NCBI GenBank assembly: GCA_021793945.1 | Contig: JAJYRT010000129.1 | Coordinates: forward strand, 1 to 5,170 | Origin: Thermoplasmata archaeon | GTDB taxonomy: Archaea; Thermoplasmatota; Thermoplasmata; Thermoplasmatales; Thermoplasmataceae | Length of the DNA: 5,170 nucleotides | Reading direction: 5' to 3' | Part shown: positions 1 to 5,170 of the stretch, in pieces | Position numbering within the stretch: the first letter of the stretch is position 1 | Layout of the letters: each line of letters begins with the position of its first letter | Position numbers and translations under genes: made by a program | The notes under the pieces: model-generated | What the model was told of the DNA's origin: nothing | Seen by the model: the letters and a program-made list of their open reading frames with translations, nothing else | The model's database searches: none

Positions 1-322
1 AGAGAAAATGCTCATCCTCACCGGAATGAAACAGTATTTCGAGTTCATAGTGGCGCAGGAAGATACAGTTTACCAGAAGCCAGATCCGGAACCTGTCCTC
101 CTGGCTATAGGGAGGCTTGGGCTGAGCAGTAATCAGTGCGTGTTTGTCGGAGATCAGCCTTATGACATAACGGCAGGAAGAGAGGCTGGGCTAATTACCG
201 TAGGCGCCGTTTGGGGATCTGGTGACATGGAGACCCTTTCATACTACCATCCTGATAAGATAATTCACGACCCGCATCTGCTGATTGAATTCCTTGAATC
301 GGTTTCCAGGAAAAAGCAGTAA
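1..322 (+). CDS. HAD-superfamily hydrolase (phosphatase-like), 5'-truncated
   Basis: C-terminal part of a haloacid-dehalogenase-fold hydrolase, most like the phosphoglycolate phosphatase / PpaX-type (subfamily I) enzymes, which remove phosphate from small molecules in the cytoplasm using Mg2+ and an aspartyl-phosphate intermediate. Counting from the first ATG in view (base 8), motif III is the lysine in QKPDPEP (K24) and motif IV is VGDQPYDI, with acidic residues D49 and D53 that would hold the metal. The AGREAGL and VGAVWG segments after it are typical of the family. The frame stays open to the window edge (codons for Glu and Lys precede that ATG), and the nucleophile motif DxDxT, motif II and the cap domain are missing, so the gene starts outside the window and ATG 8 is an internal Met. 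The stop is TAA at 320-322. The substrate cannot be told from this part. Confidence 0.85.
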   Translation, partial: EKMLILTGMKQYFEFIVAQEDTVYQKPDPEPVLLAIGRLGLSSNQCVFVGDQPYDITAGREAGLITVGAVWGSGDMETLSYYHPDKIIHDPHLLIEFLESVSRKKQ

Positions 323-377
323 GTTGTTTCCGAATGGGCTTTGTCGAACGATGGGAAATTTCCTAATACATTCACTT

Positions 378-400
378 AGGTATAATGCACTTGTATACCT
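378..400. repeat. Inverted repeat, 7-bp arms, 9-base spacer
   Basis: AGGTATA (378-384) is the exact reverse complement of TATACCT (394-400), with the spacer ATGCACTTG between them. The size, about two helical turns in total, suits a dimeric DNA-binding regulator, but no gene start follows closely: the nearest is the thermosome ATG about 250 bases downstream. It could instead be a weak hairpin at the end of the HAD-hydrolase transcript, since a T5 tract follows at 402-406. The function is not shown by the sequence. Confidence 0.45.
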
Positions 401-530
401 GATTTTTGCATCGGTCAGTTAAGAAGTCATAAGAGAGGGGATAGTGAAGAGGTTCTATTCAGCTAATCCTGATCGAAAACCTTTCTGTTTGCTATGGCTT
501 TACACTTAAAGTCAATCATGTACCTAAATT

Positions 531-554
531 CACTCGAAAAGTGCTTTTTGAGTG
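531..554. promoter_or_regulatory. 10-bp-arm dyad upstream of thermosome promoter, possible operator
   Basis: CACTCGAAAA (531-540) pairs with TTTTTGAGTG (545-554) around a GTGC centre; nine of ten positions are Watson-Crick and the tenth is a G-T pair. It ends about 55 bases upstream of the TATA box of the thermosome gene. A dyad there could bind an activator or a heat-shock regulator; archaeal heat-shock genes are known to be controlled by dimeric winged-helix proteins such as Phr and HSR1, but this sequence is not an obvious copy of their published sites. It could also act as an RNA hairpin. Regulation is inferred from position and symmetry only. Confidence 0.45.
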
Positions 555-602
555 CAAAGCCGTTTGCTATATACCGGTAATGACGTAAACAAAACCCGAA
601 TT

Positions 603-618
603 AGAAATACTTATATAG
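603..618 (+). promoter_or_regulatory. Thermosome promoter (BRE + TATA box)
   Basis: A purine-rich BRE-like stretch (AGAAATA, 603-609) is followed directly by the TATA-box candidate CTTATATA (610-617). The box is centred about 34 bases before the ATG at 648, so transcription would begin near 638-641 and leave a leader of only about 7-10 bases. No Shine-Dalgarno sequence is seen. A second, weaker TATA-like run (CTATATA, 567-573) lies further upstream. The close spacing supports the start at 648 rather than the upstream GTG at 552, which would put the promoter inside the coding region. Confidence 0.65.
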
Positions 619-647
619 AAGTTTATTTTTACTTATCTGGGATCATA

Positions 648-2267
648 ATGATAGGCGGACAACCAATATTTATATTAAGAGAAGGTACAAAGAGGGAATC
701 CGGAAAGGATGCCATGCAAAATAACATTGAAGCTGCGAAGAGCATTGCTCACTCAGTAAGAACGACCCTTGGCCCAAGGGGAATGGACAAGATGCTTGTT
801 GATTCCCTTGGAGACATTGTCATCACCAATGATGGCGTGACTATTCTCAAGGAGATGGATGTTGAGCATCCGGCAGCGAAGATGATGGTGGAAGTTTCAA
901 AGACACAGGACAGTTATGTGGGAGACGGTACAACTACGGCTGTAGTCATTGCAGGAGCACTGCTTGAGGAAGCGGAGACACTGATCAGCCAGAACGTCCA
1001 TCCAACTGTTATTGCAGAGGGTTACAGAATGGCAGCTGCAGAGGCTCAGAAGATCCTGCAGGCGGCCTCAAAGCCAGTAAAACCAGATGACAAGAAGCTT
1101 CTCATGAAGATGGCTGGAACATCCCTGAGCAGCAAGAGCGCTTCAGGCAGCAAAGAAATTCTTGACGAAATATCCTACGAGGCTGTTCACAAGGTTGCGG
1201 AAACCCAGAACGGAAAGACAACGGTTGATTTTGACAACATCCAGATGGTAAAGAAGCAGGGCGAGGACATCGATGCTACCGAACTGATCGATGGAATCAT
1301 CGTTGACAAGGAGAAGGTCCACCCGGGAATGCCGGACTTTGTCAAGAATGCCAAAATTGCACTTATGAACGCAGCTCTCGAGATAAAGAAGCCTGAATTC
1401 GACACAAACATCAGGATCGACGACCCATCGATGATACAGAAATTCCTGTCCCAGGAAGAAGATCTCCTGAAGGAAATGGTTCAGAAGGTAAAGGCAACAG
1501 GGGCAAACGTCCTGATTACCCAGAAGGGCATTGACGACCTTGCGCAGCATTACCTCTCAAAGGAGGGCATTTACGCCGTAAGAAGGGTGAAGAAGAGCGA
1601 CGTTGAAAAGCTGGCAAAAGCAACCGGTGCATCCATAGCTTCCTCCATAGATGAACTCAACGAGTCCGATCTTGGAAAGGCAGAACTTGTCGAGCAGAGG
1701 AAAATTGGAGATGACTACCTCACATTTGTGACGGGATGCAGCAACCCCAAGGCAGTCAGCATACTTGTCAGGGGAGGTACCGATCACGTTGTTGACGAAA
1801 TAGAAAGGTCGCTGACAGATTCACTGCACGTAGTTGCGGTTGCGGTTGAGGATGGAGCTTATGTCACCGGAGGGGGATCATCTGCAGCCGAAATTTCGTA
1901 CAGGCTGAGGGAATATGCCTCCAAGGTCGGCGGAAGACAGCAGCTCGCAATTGAGAAGTTTGCCAATGCACTCGAGGAGATACCCAGGGCACTTTCAGAG
2001 AACGCGGGGCTTGACCCGATTGACGTCCTGATAAAGATCAGAAGCAAGCATGCAGAGGGGAAGAAGACATACGGCATCAACGTCTTCACGGGAGAAGTGG
2101 AAGACATGGAAAAGGCCGGAGTCATTGAACCGATCAGGGTAGGAAAACAGGCGATTGAGTCTGCCACCGAAGCAAGCGTAATGATACTCAGGATAGATGA
2201 TGTCATAGCCACCAAGTCCAAAGGCGGATCTGCTCCTCCAACGCCACCCGGAGGCGGCGAAGACTAA
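648..2267 (+). CDS. thsB: Thermosome subunit beta (group II chaperonin)
   Basis: Cytosolic ATP-driven protein-folding machine subunit; group II chaperonins form double rings of eight subunits, often mixing alpha and beta chains. The product is 539 residues, normal for the family. The N-terminus ([10 protein letters not shown], then [13 protein letters not shown]) matches the Thermoplasma beta-subunit pattern I know. ATP-site motifs are LGPRGMDKM (41-49), TNDGVTIL (60-67) and GDGTTT (92-97, D93); the catalytic Asp equivalent to GroEL D398 is D391 in LTDSLHVV, followed by GGG (408-410) and ENAGLDPID (451-459). The apical domain has the built-in lid segment near 249-275 instead of a GroES partner. 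The tail is short and rich in Gly, Pro and Ser, ending GGGED, without the GGM repeats of many chaperonins. A longer frame opens at GTG 552, but its extra 32 residues match no chaperonin and span the promoter, so ATG 648 is chosen. A partner alpha subunit is not in this window. Confidence 0.97.
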   Translation: MIGGQPIFILREGTKRESGKDAMQNNIEAAKSIAHSVRTTLGPRGMDKMLVDSLGDIVITNDGVTILKEMDVEHPAAKMMVEVSKTQDSYVGDGTTTAVVIAGALLEEAETLISQNVHPTVIAEGYRMAAAEAQKILQAASKPVKPDDKKLLMKMAGTSLSSKSASGSKEILDEISYEAVHKVAETQNGKTTVDFDNIQMVKKQGEDIDATELIDGIIVDKEKVHPGMPDFVKNAKIALMNAALEIKKPEFDTNIRIDDPSMIQKFLSQEEDLLKEMVQKVKATGANVLITQKGIDDLAQHYLSKEGIYAVRRVKKSDVEKLAKATGASIASSIDELNESDLGKAELVEQRKIGDDYLTFVTGCSNPKAVSILVRGGTDHVVDEIERSLTDSLHVVAVAVEDGAYVTGGGSSAAEISYRLREYASKVGGRQQLAIEKFANALEEIPRALSENAGLDPIDVLIKIRSKHAEGKKTYGINVFTGEVEDMEKAGVIEPIRVGKQAIESATEASVMILRIDDVIATKSKGGSAPPTPPGGGED

Positions 2268-2308
2268 GGTTTACCCTTAATCTTTTCCGAGAATTTTTCA
2301 GTAATTTT
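2265..2308 (+). terminator. Putative terminator after thermosome gene
   Basis: Starting at the stop codon, TAAGG (2265-2269) and CCTTA (2275-2279) can form a small 5-bp stem with a 5-base loop, followed by three T tracts: T4 at 2283-2286, T5 at 2294-2298 and T4 at 2305-2308. Archaeal RNA polymerase mostly stops at U-rich tracts, and the stem may not matter. The call rests on the T tracts. Confidence 0.4.
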
Positions 2309-2320
2309 CAATCACTTTCA

Positions 2321-2336
2321 CAACATTAATCATTTC
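2321..2336 (+). promoter_or_regulatory. Weak TATA-like element before flavoprotein gene
   Basis: The AT-rich run ACATTAATCAT (2324-2334) is centred about 25 bases before the ATG at 2354, the distance expected for a leaderless archaeal transcript. It departs from a good TATA box, and no Shine-Dalgarno sequence is present, so this is a position-based guess. Confidence 0.3.
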
Positions 2337-2353
2337 TCATTTTATTCTGATCC

Positions 2354-3664
2354 ATGAAATTTCTAGTTATTGGCGGAGGCGCAGCCGGCATGGCTGCCGT
2401 ATCCAAGGCAAAAAGACTTGACAGGAACATTTCCGCAACTGTTGTCGAAGGCGGTTCCTTTGTGTCTTATGCTGAATGTGGCATTCCGTACTACATCGAA
2501 GGTATGGTGAAGGACAGCAATGACCTCATCCACTACCCACTTAGCGAATTCACGGAGAAGCGCGGAATTAACGTGATTACTGGTAAGGCCGTAACCAAAA
2601 TAGACAGAAAAGCGAAGAGAGTTACCCTTTCCGACGGAACATCACTCGAATATGACAAGCTGCTCATTGCTACCGGAGCCAGACCAAGAATTCCTCCAGA
2701 ATTTACCGGATCCGGAGCGTTGGCCATAAGATCGCTTGAAAGCGGCATTGAGGTTCATGATCGGGTTTCAGGAGCAGGGAGTGTGACGGTGATCGGGGAC
2801 AGCATACTTGGGATGGAGATTGCGGACTCAATACAGAAAAGAGGCATACGGGTAAGGATCATATCAAAGCACAGCCGACCCCTGCAGGTGCTGGATGATG
2901 ACATTGGGGCAGACTTTCTCAATGCAATATCGGGTAAATTCAATTTTGAATTCGATTCAGTTGTGCAGGAAGTGAAAAAAGTTGACGGCAGTTTCACAGT
3001 GACCACAAACCACGGAAAACACCAGTCTGATCTTGTTATCTTCGCTACTGGCATTGTTCCAAACAGCGAAATTGCTTCGGAGTCCGGAATCAGGGTTTCA
3101 GATAGAGGCCTGATAAGCACTGATAAGATGCTTCGAACCTCAGATCCTGACATCTACGCCGCTGGAGATGTCGCAGAGGCAACCAACCTTGTCACTGGAA
3201 AGCCGGGTTGGTTTCCGCTCGCGCAGGTATCCAACAAGATGGGAAGAGTTGTTGGGTCCAATATAGGCGGAGTGGAAACTCAGTTTCCAGGATCGATTGG
3301 AACGACACTGGTGAAGATACTTGAATTTGAGGTAGGTTTATGCGGTCTCAGCGAGAAAGAGGCGACAAGGAATGGATATCAGTGGTCATCAACGTATATA
3401 AAGGCGCATAGCAGGGCAAAGTATTACCCAGGGGGCAGTGAGGCATGGATCAAAATAGTGTATGACAAAAACTCAAGCAGGCTACTGGGGGCACAGGTTA
3501 TATCCAGAGACAACGGCGCATGGAGACTCAATGTTCTAGCTACGGCTATACAGGCCGGGTTTACTCTGGATGATCTGTTCTTCGATGACATAGGGTATTC
3601 ACCGCCATTTGATCCAGTATGGGACCCTATCATAGTTGCTGCAAGCGTGGCAAAGAGAATGTGA
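2354..3664 (+). CDS. CoA-disulfide reductase / NADH oxidase family flavoprotein
   Basis: Cytosolic FAD enzyme of the single-cysteine disulfide reductase group, which includes CoA-disulfide reductase, NADH oxidase and NAD(P)H-dependent sulfur reductase; it would pass electrons from NAD(P)H to CoA disulfide, polysulfide or oxygen. The 436-residue length is normal for the group. In order: FAD-binding GGGAAG (7-12); redox Cys42 in YAECGIPYY; IATGARP (105-111); a second Rossmann loop, VIGDSILGMEIAD (146-158); FAD motif SDPDIYAAGDVAE (263-274, just before EATNLV); and a C-terminal dimerisation domain with RAKYYPGG (354-361) and GYSPPFDPVWDP (414-425), whose tyrosines (Y357 or Y358, and Y415) match the active-site Tyr pair of CoA-disulfide reductases. 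The absence of a second neighbouring Cys separates it from glutathione-reductase types. The nucleotide loop is odd: the middle Gly of GxGxxG is Ser150, and the usual acidic residue ending the second strand is replaced by Ser-Lys-His (171-173), which may mean NADPH use or altered binding. Which electron acceptor is used cannot be decided from sequence. Confidence 0.9.
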   Translation: MKFLVIGGGAAGMAAVSKAKRLDRNISATVVEGGSFVSYAECGIPYYIEGMVKDSNDLIHYPLSEFTEKRGINVITGKAVTKIDRKAKRVTLSDGTSLEYDKLLIATGARPRIPPEFTGSGALAIRSLESGIEVHDRVSGAGSVTVIGDSILGMEIADSIQKRGIRVRIISKHSRPLQVLDDDIGADFLNAISGKFNFEFDSVVQEVKKVDGSFTVTTNHGKHQSDLVIFATGIVPNSEIASESGIRVSDRGLISTDKMLRTSDPDIYAAGDVAEATNLVTGKPGWFPLAQVSNKMGRVVGSNIGGVETQFPGSIGTTLVKILEFEVGLCGLSEKEATRNGYQWSSTYIKAHSRAKYYPGGSEAWIKIVYDKNSSRLLGAQVISRDNGAWRLNVLATAIQAGFTLDDLFFDDIGYSPPFDPVWDPIIVAASVAKRM

Positions 3665-3705
3665 GAAGATGCTGCCAGAATATTTTCCCTAATTTGCAGC
3701 GAAGA

Positions 3706-3729
3706 TAATTTAAAAATAGTTAAATATAG
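3706..3729 (+). promoter_or_regulatory. Promoter of taw1 (TATA region)
   Basis: A strongly AT-rich segment contains two overlapping TATA-box candidates, ATTTAAAAATA (about 3708-3719) and TTAAATATAG (3720-3729), centred about 33 and 23 bases before the GTG at 3747. Either would give a leaderless or very short-leader transcript. No Shine-Dalgarno sequence precedes the GTG. The second candidate overlaps the left arm of the 19-bp dyad at 3721-3739. Confidence 0.55.
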
Positions 3730-3739
3730 CCTATATTTA
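3721..3739. promoter_or_regulatory. Perfect 19-bp dyad over taw1 promoter, possible operator
   Basis: TAAATATAG (3721-3729) and CTATATTTA (3731-3739) are exact reverse complements around a single C. The dyad lies between the TATA-like sequence and the start codon, ending 7 bases before the GTG, where a bound protein would block polymerase or TBP/TFB. One base of spacing is too little for an RNA hairpin of the full arms, so a DNA site is more likely than an RNA element. AT-rich composition makes chance palindromes more common here. Confidence 0.45.
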
Positions 3740-3746
3740 TTGAATC

Positions 3747-4721
3747 GTGGAAAACAAGTATGCCAGCGTGTACAGGAAGCAGCATTACGGTCTAGTCGGA
3801 AAACATTCAGCCGTTAAGGTATGCCACTGGACCAAGAAGGAGCTTTCCGGCGAGGAGGGCTGTTATAAGGGAACCTTTTATGGCATACGATCACACCAAT
3901 GCGTGCAGATGACTCCTGCGCTTAACTCGTGCACAGAAAATTGTACTTTCTGCTGGAGATTCCAGGGCTTCGACAGTATGCACATTTCCGATGAGGACGA
4001 TCCCGAACTGATACTTGAAGAGAGTATAAAGGCCCACAGGAAGTTGATTTCAGGGTTCAAGGGAAACGCCAAGGTTACAAAGGAGAGGTGGGATGAGGCT
4101 GAGAATCCCAAGCATATAGCAATTTCACTCACGGGGGAACCAACACTGTATTCGAGGCTAGGGGAATTTATTGCCCTTGCGAAGAAGCGTGGCATGACAA
4201 CTTTTCTTGTAACAAATGGGACGCTTCCAATGGTGCTTGAAAAGCTGGATCCACTTCCGACCCAGCTTTATGTGACGGTTGCAGGACCGACCAGGCAGAT
4301 CTTCAATGATGTACTGAACCCTGCCCTGGGAAATGCCTGGGAAAATTTCAACAGAACTCTAGAACTGTTACCATCACTGGATACCAGAATCGTCCTTAGG
4401 CACACACTGGTGAAAGACGTTAACATGCCATATCTGGATGAGTATACGGCCCTGGACACCAAAGCTGACCCTGATTTCATAGAGTGCAAGGGATACGTTC
4501 ATGTGGGGCAGTCCATAACAAAGCTGACAATGGATAATATGCCATCACATGACTCTATACTTGAATTTTCAAACGCGCTGGCAGGAAGGATAGGATACCA
4601 GTTCACCGCTGACAGGAGAGACAGCAGGGTTGCGCTCATCAGCAAGGATCCATCAACCGCAAAAATAGACTTCGATGAGATTTTCAGGGCGAAGGACGAG
4701 AAGATGATTTCGGTAGCCTAA
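3747..4721 (+). CDS. taw1: 4-demethylwyosine synthase, radical SAM tRNA enzyme
   Basis: Radical SAM enzyme (TYW1/Taw1) that condenses pyruvate with N1-methylguanosine-37 of tRNA-Phe to make the tricyclic base 4-demethylwyosine, the step after Trm5 methylation; the modified base next to the anticodon helps hold the reading frame. The 324-residue protein has the radical SAM cluster cysteines C62, C66 and C69 in SCTENCTFCWR, and the three cysteines of the second 4Fe-4S cluster, C26, C39 and C52. Counted from the GTG at 3747 these are the same numbers I recall for the Methanocaldococcus enzyme, which supports this start. K41, beside C39, is the likely pyruvate-binding lysine. Other family segments are LVGKHSAVKVCHWT (16-29), SLTGEPTLY (127-135), FIECKGYVHVG (244-254) and MPSHDSI (265-271). 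It lacks the flavodoxin domain of eukaryotic TYW1, as expected for archaea. The stretch YVTVAGPTR (175-183) has Val-Ala-Gly where I recall Leu-Asp-Ala in relatives. No other wyosine gene is adjacent. Confidence 0.94.
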   Translation: MENKYASVYRKQHYGLVGKHSAVKVCHWTKKELSGEEGCYKGTFYGIRSHQCVQMTPALNSCTENCTFCWRFQGFDSMHISDEDDPELILEESIKAHRKLISGFKGNAKVTKERWDEAENPKHIAISLTGEPTLYSRLGEFIALAKKRGMTTFLVTNGTLPMVLEKLDPLPTQLYVTVAGPTRQIFNDVLNPALGNAWENFNRTLELLPSLDTRIVLRHTLVKDVNMPYLDEYTALDTKADPDFIECKGYVHVGQSITKLTMDNMPSHDSILEFSNALAGRIGYQFTADRRDSRVALISKDPSTAKIDFDEIFRAKDEKMISVA

Positions 4722-4820
4722 GCAACACAAAGTCACTCTAAAATCACCCTGAAAAAACTATAAAAACATCATTATTTAACTAATTAAGGAACAGCCAGTT
4801 AAGGGTTTCACCATATATAT

Positions 4821-5045
4821 TTTACCGTAAATCACAAGGTGGACTGCTTCTTTTGGCTTTAAGTTTAGTTGGATTACAATTTTTATGTTTGGTTGTCAAA
4901 CTGAATCCCATTGACCCGTAGCCTTTCAGTTGATGGAATCTCCAATACCCATGTGTTAAGAGACATAACGATTCGTAAGGGTACTGACATCCTCTCCGTC
5001 ACAAGTTAAGTGGCTCTCCTGCTCAAGATATTGTAAAATAACCAG
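4821..5045 (-). pseudogene. Possible decayed 3' end of an IS605/IS1341-type tnpB
   Basis: Read on the minus strand in one continuous frame, this stretch gives LEQESHLTCDGEDVSTLTN, then RYVS and a stop (taa, complement of 4956-4958), HMGIGDSIN and a stop (complement of 4926-4928), KATGQWDSV and a stop (complement of 4896-4898), and then a run containing KPKEAVHLVIYG. The Cys-x-Gly-Glu-Asp-Val-Ser piece (4977-5003) and a late Lys-Pro-x-Glu-Ala segment resemble, from memory, the variable tails of TnpB proteins of the IS200/IS605 group, in which a CGEDV-like string follows the catalytic domain. Three in-frame stops and the absence of zinc-finger and RuvC segments mean it cannot be functional. The edges are approximate. 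The resemblance is short and from memory, and it may be ordinary non-coding DNA. Confidence 0.33.
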
Positions 5046-5060
5046 CAAAAAAAAGAAAAC
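5045..5060 (-). terminator. Poly-U terminator of the minus-strand gene
   Basis: Just past the stop codon of the minus-strand gene, the plus strand has A4 (5056-5059), a G, and A8 (5047-5054), so the minus-strand transcript ends in UUUU-C-UUUUUUUU starting three bases after its stop. A U-rich tract this close to a stop is a typical archaeal termination signal and needs no stem. Confidence 0.65.
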
Positions 5061-5061
5061 T

Positions 5062-5170
5062 CTAGAGTTTGCTGATAAGCGAGGTTGTTTCCCCGGCCGC
5101 TTTCTCGATCTCCTTGTACTTTATCCTCATCTCTTCTTTGTATTCCTCTGATTCGCTGGATCTGGCTCCA
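5062..5170 (-). CDS. C-terminal end of unrecognised charged, helical protein, 5'-truncated
   Basis: On the minus strand an open frame enters from the right edge and stops at TAG (complement of 5062-5064). The 35 residues in view begin GARSSESEEYKEEMRIKYKE and end IEKAAGETTSLISKL. They are rich in Glu and Lys with regular hydrophobic positions, which suggests an amphipathic or coiled-coil helix; nothing identifies the family. Coding is supported by the gene-like composition, the open frame to the edge, and the poly-U tract placed just after the stop. It converges on taw1. The start and most of the gene lie outside the window. Confidence 0.6.
   Translation of the reverse strand, partial: GARSSESEEYKEEMRIKYKEIEKAAGETTSLISKL

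Larger units (their letters stand above)
323..647. other. Long intergenic region upstream of thermosome gene
   Basis: This 325-base stretch separates the HAD hydrolase from the thermosome gene. It holds no convincing protein gene on the plus strand; the longest ATG-started plus frame I read in its first part is 10 codons (from 334). It contains two unrelated inverted repeats (378-400 and 531-554), a T5 tract at 402-406 that could help end the upstream transcript, and the thermosome promoter near 603-618. On the minus strand a 46-codon frame (463-600) is open between stops but has no good start. I see no tRNA-like or rRNA-like structure in it. Its length, compared with the 82-86 base gaps downstream, fits a regulatory region. 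Confidence 0.6.
4722..5061. other. Convergent intergenic region without an intact gene
   Basis: About 340 bases lie between the stop of taw1 and the end of the minus-strand gene. The first part (4741-4830) is AT-rich, with A runs at 4752-4757 and 4762-4766, a 6-bp inverted repeat TTAACT (4776-4781) / AGTTAA (4797-4802), and TATA-like runs (4759-4766, 4812-4822), none of which is followed by a credible gene. The second part (about 4821-5040) may be a decayed transposase-gene end on the minus strand. No tRNA or CRISPR array is seen, and plus-strand T tracts are few, so where taw1 transcription stops is unclear. Confidence 0.5.

Noticed and set aside
552..647. GTG-started N-terminal extension of 32 residues on the thermosome
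   Set aside because: The extension matches no chaperonin N-terminus, while the protein from ATG 648 begins exactly as thermosome beta subunits do. The best TATA box (610-617) would lie inside the extension.
1143..2221. Several long minus-strand frames opposite the thermosome gene
   Set aside because: They are antisense to a well-conserved chaperonin gene; their peptides show no family motifs and are explained by the codon use of the real gene.
2533..3633. Minus-strand frames opposite the flavoprotein gene
   Set aside because: They are antisense to a gene with intact FAD motifs, and have no promoter or recognisable protein features.
3671..3700. GCTGC / GCAGC inverted repeat after the flavoprotein gene as a terminator hairpin
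   Set aside because: The arms are only 5 bases with a 20-base loop and no T tract follows, so it is too weak to call.
3878..4489. Minus-strand frames opposite taw1
   Set aside because: They are antisense to conserved radical SAM coding sequence; the peptides show no motifs of their own.
4740..4850. Promoter for a small plus-strand gene (ACTATAAAAAC, CATATATATTTTA)
   Set aside because: The TATA-like runs are followed only by very short frames (for example from ATG 4885, which stops after nine codons), so AT-rich composition is the simpler explanation.
1..5170. CRISPR array, tRNA or rRNA genes
   Set aside because: No regularly spaced direct repeats, and no cloverleaf signals such as a GGTTCGAATCC-like T arm, were seen on either strand.

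Overview
This window reads as chromosome from a Thermoplasmatales-like euryarchaeon. The best evidence is a thermosome gene whose protein matches, from memory, the Thermoplasma beta-subunit pattern almost word for word at its N-terminus. Supporting signs are an archaeal wyosine-synthesis radical SAM enzyme (Taw1), AT-rich TATA-type promoters just upstream of the starts, and no Shine-Dalgarno sequences, as expected for leaderless or near-leaderless archaeal transcripts. Species cannot be fixed from the sequence alone.

Layout: (1) 1-322, the 3' part of a HAD-superfamily hydrolase gene cut by the window edge. (2) 323-647, a 325-base non-coding stretch holding two separate inverted repeats and the thermosome promoter. 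(3) 648-2267, thermosome subunit beta, followed by a T-rich terminator candidate. (4) 2354-3664, a flavin-dependent pyridine-nucleotide disulfide oxidoreductase of the CoA-disulfide reductase / NADH oxidase group with an odd NAD(P)H-binding loop. (5) 3665-3746, a short spacer with a TATA-type promoter and a perfect 19-bp dyad. (6) 3747-4721, 4-demethylwyosine synthase (taw1), starting at GTG. (7) 4722-5061, about 340 bases with no intact gene; its minus strand carries what may be the decayed end of an IS605/IS1341-type tnpB. (8) 5062-5170, the 3' end of an unrecognised minus-strand gene converging on taw1, followed by a poly-U tract.

The complete genes lie on the plus strand with 82-86 base gaps, and each has its own upstream AT-rich promoter candidate, so they look like separate transcription units rather than an operon. 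Their jobs (protein folding, thiol/redox balance, tRNA-Phe modification) are general housekeeping in a hot, acidic habitat and do not form one pathway. I found no clear new multi-gene system. The points most worth following are the three dyad sequences beside promoters, the altered nucleotide-binding loop of the flavoprotein, and the possible transposon remnant.
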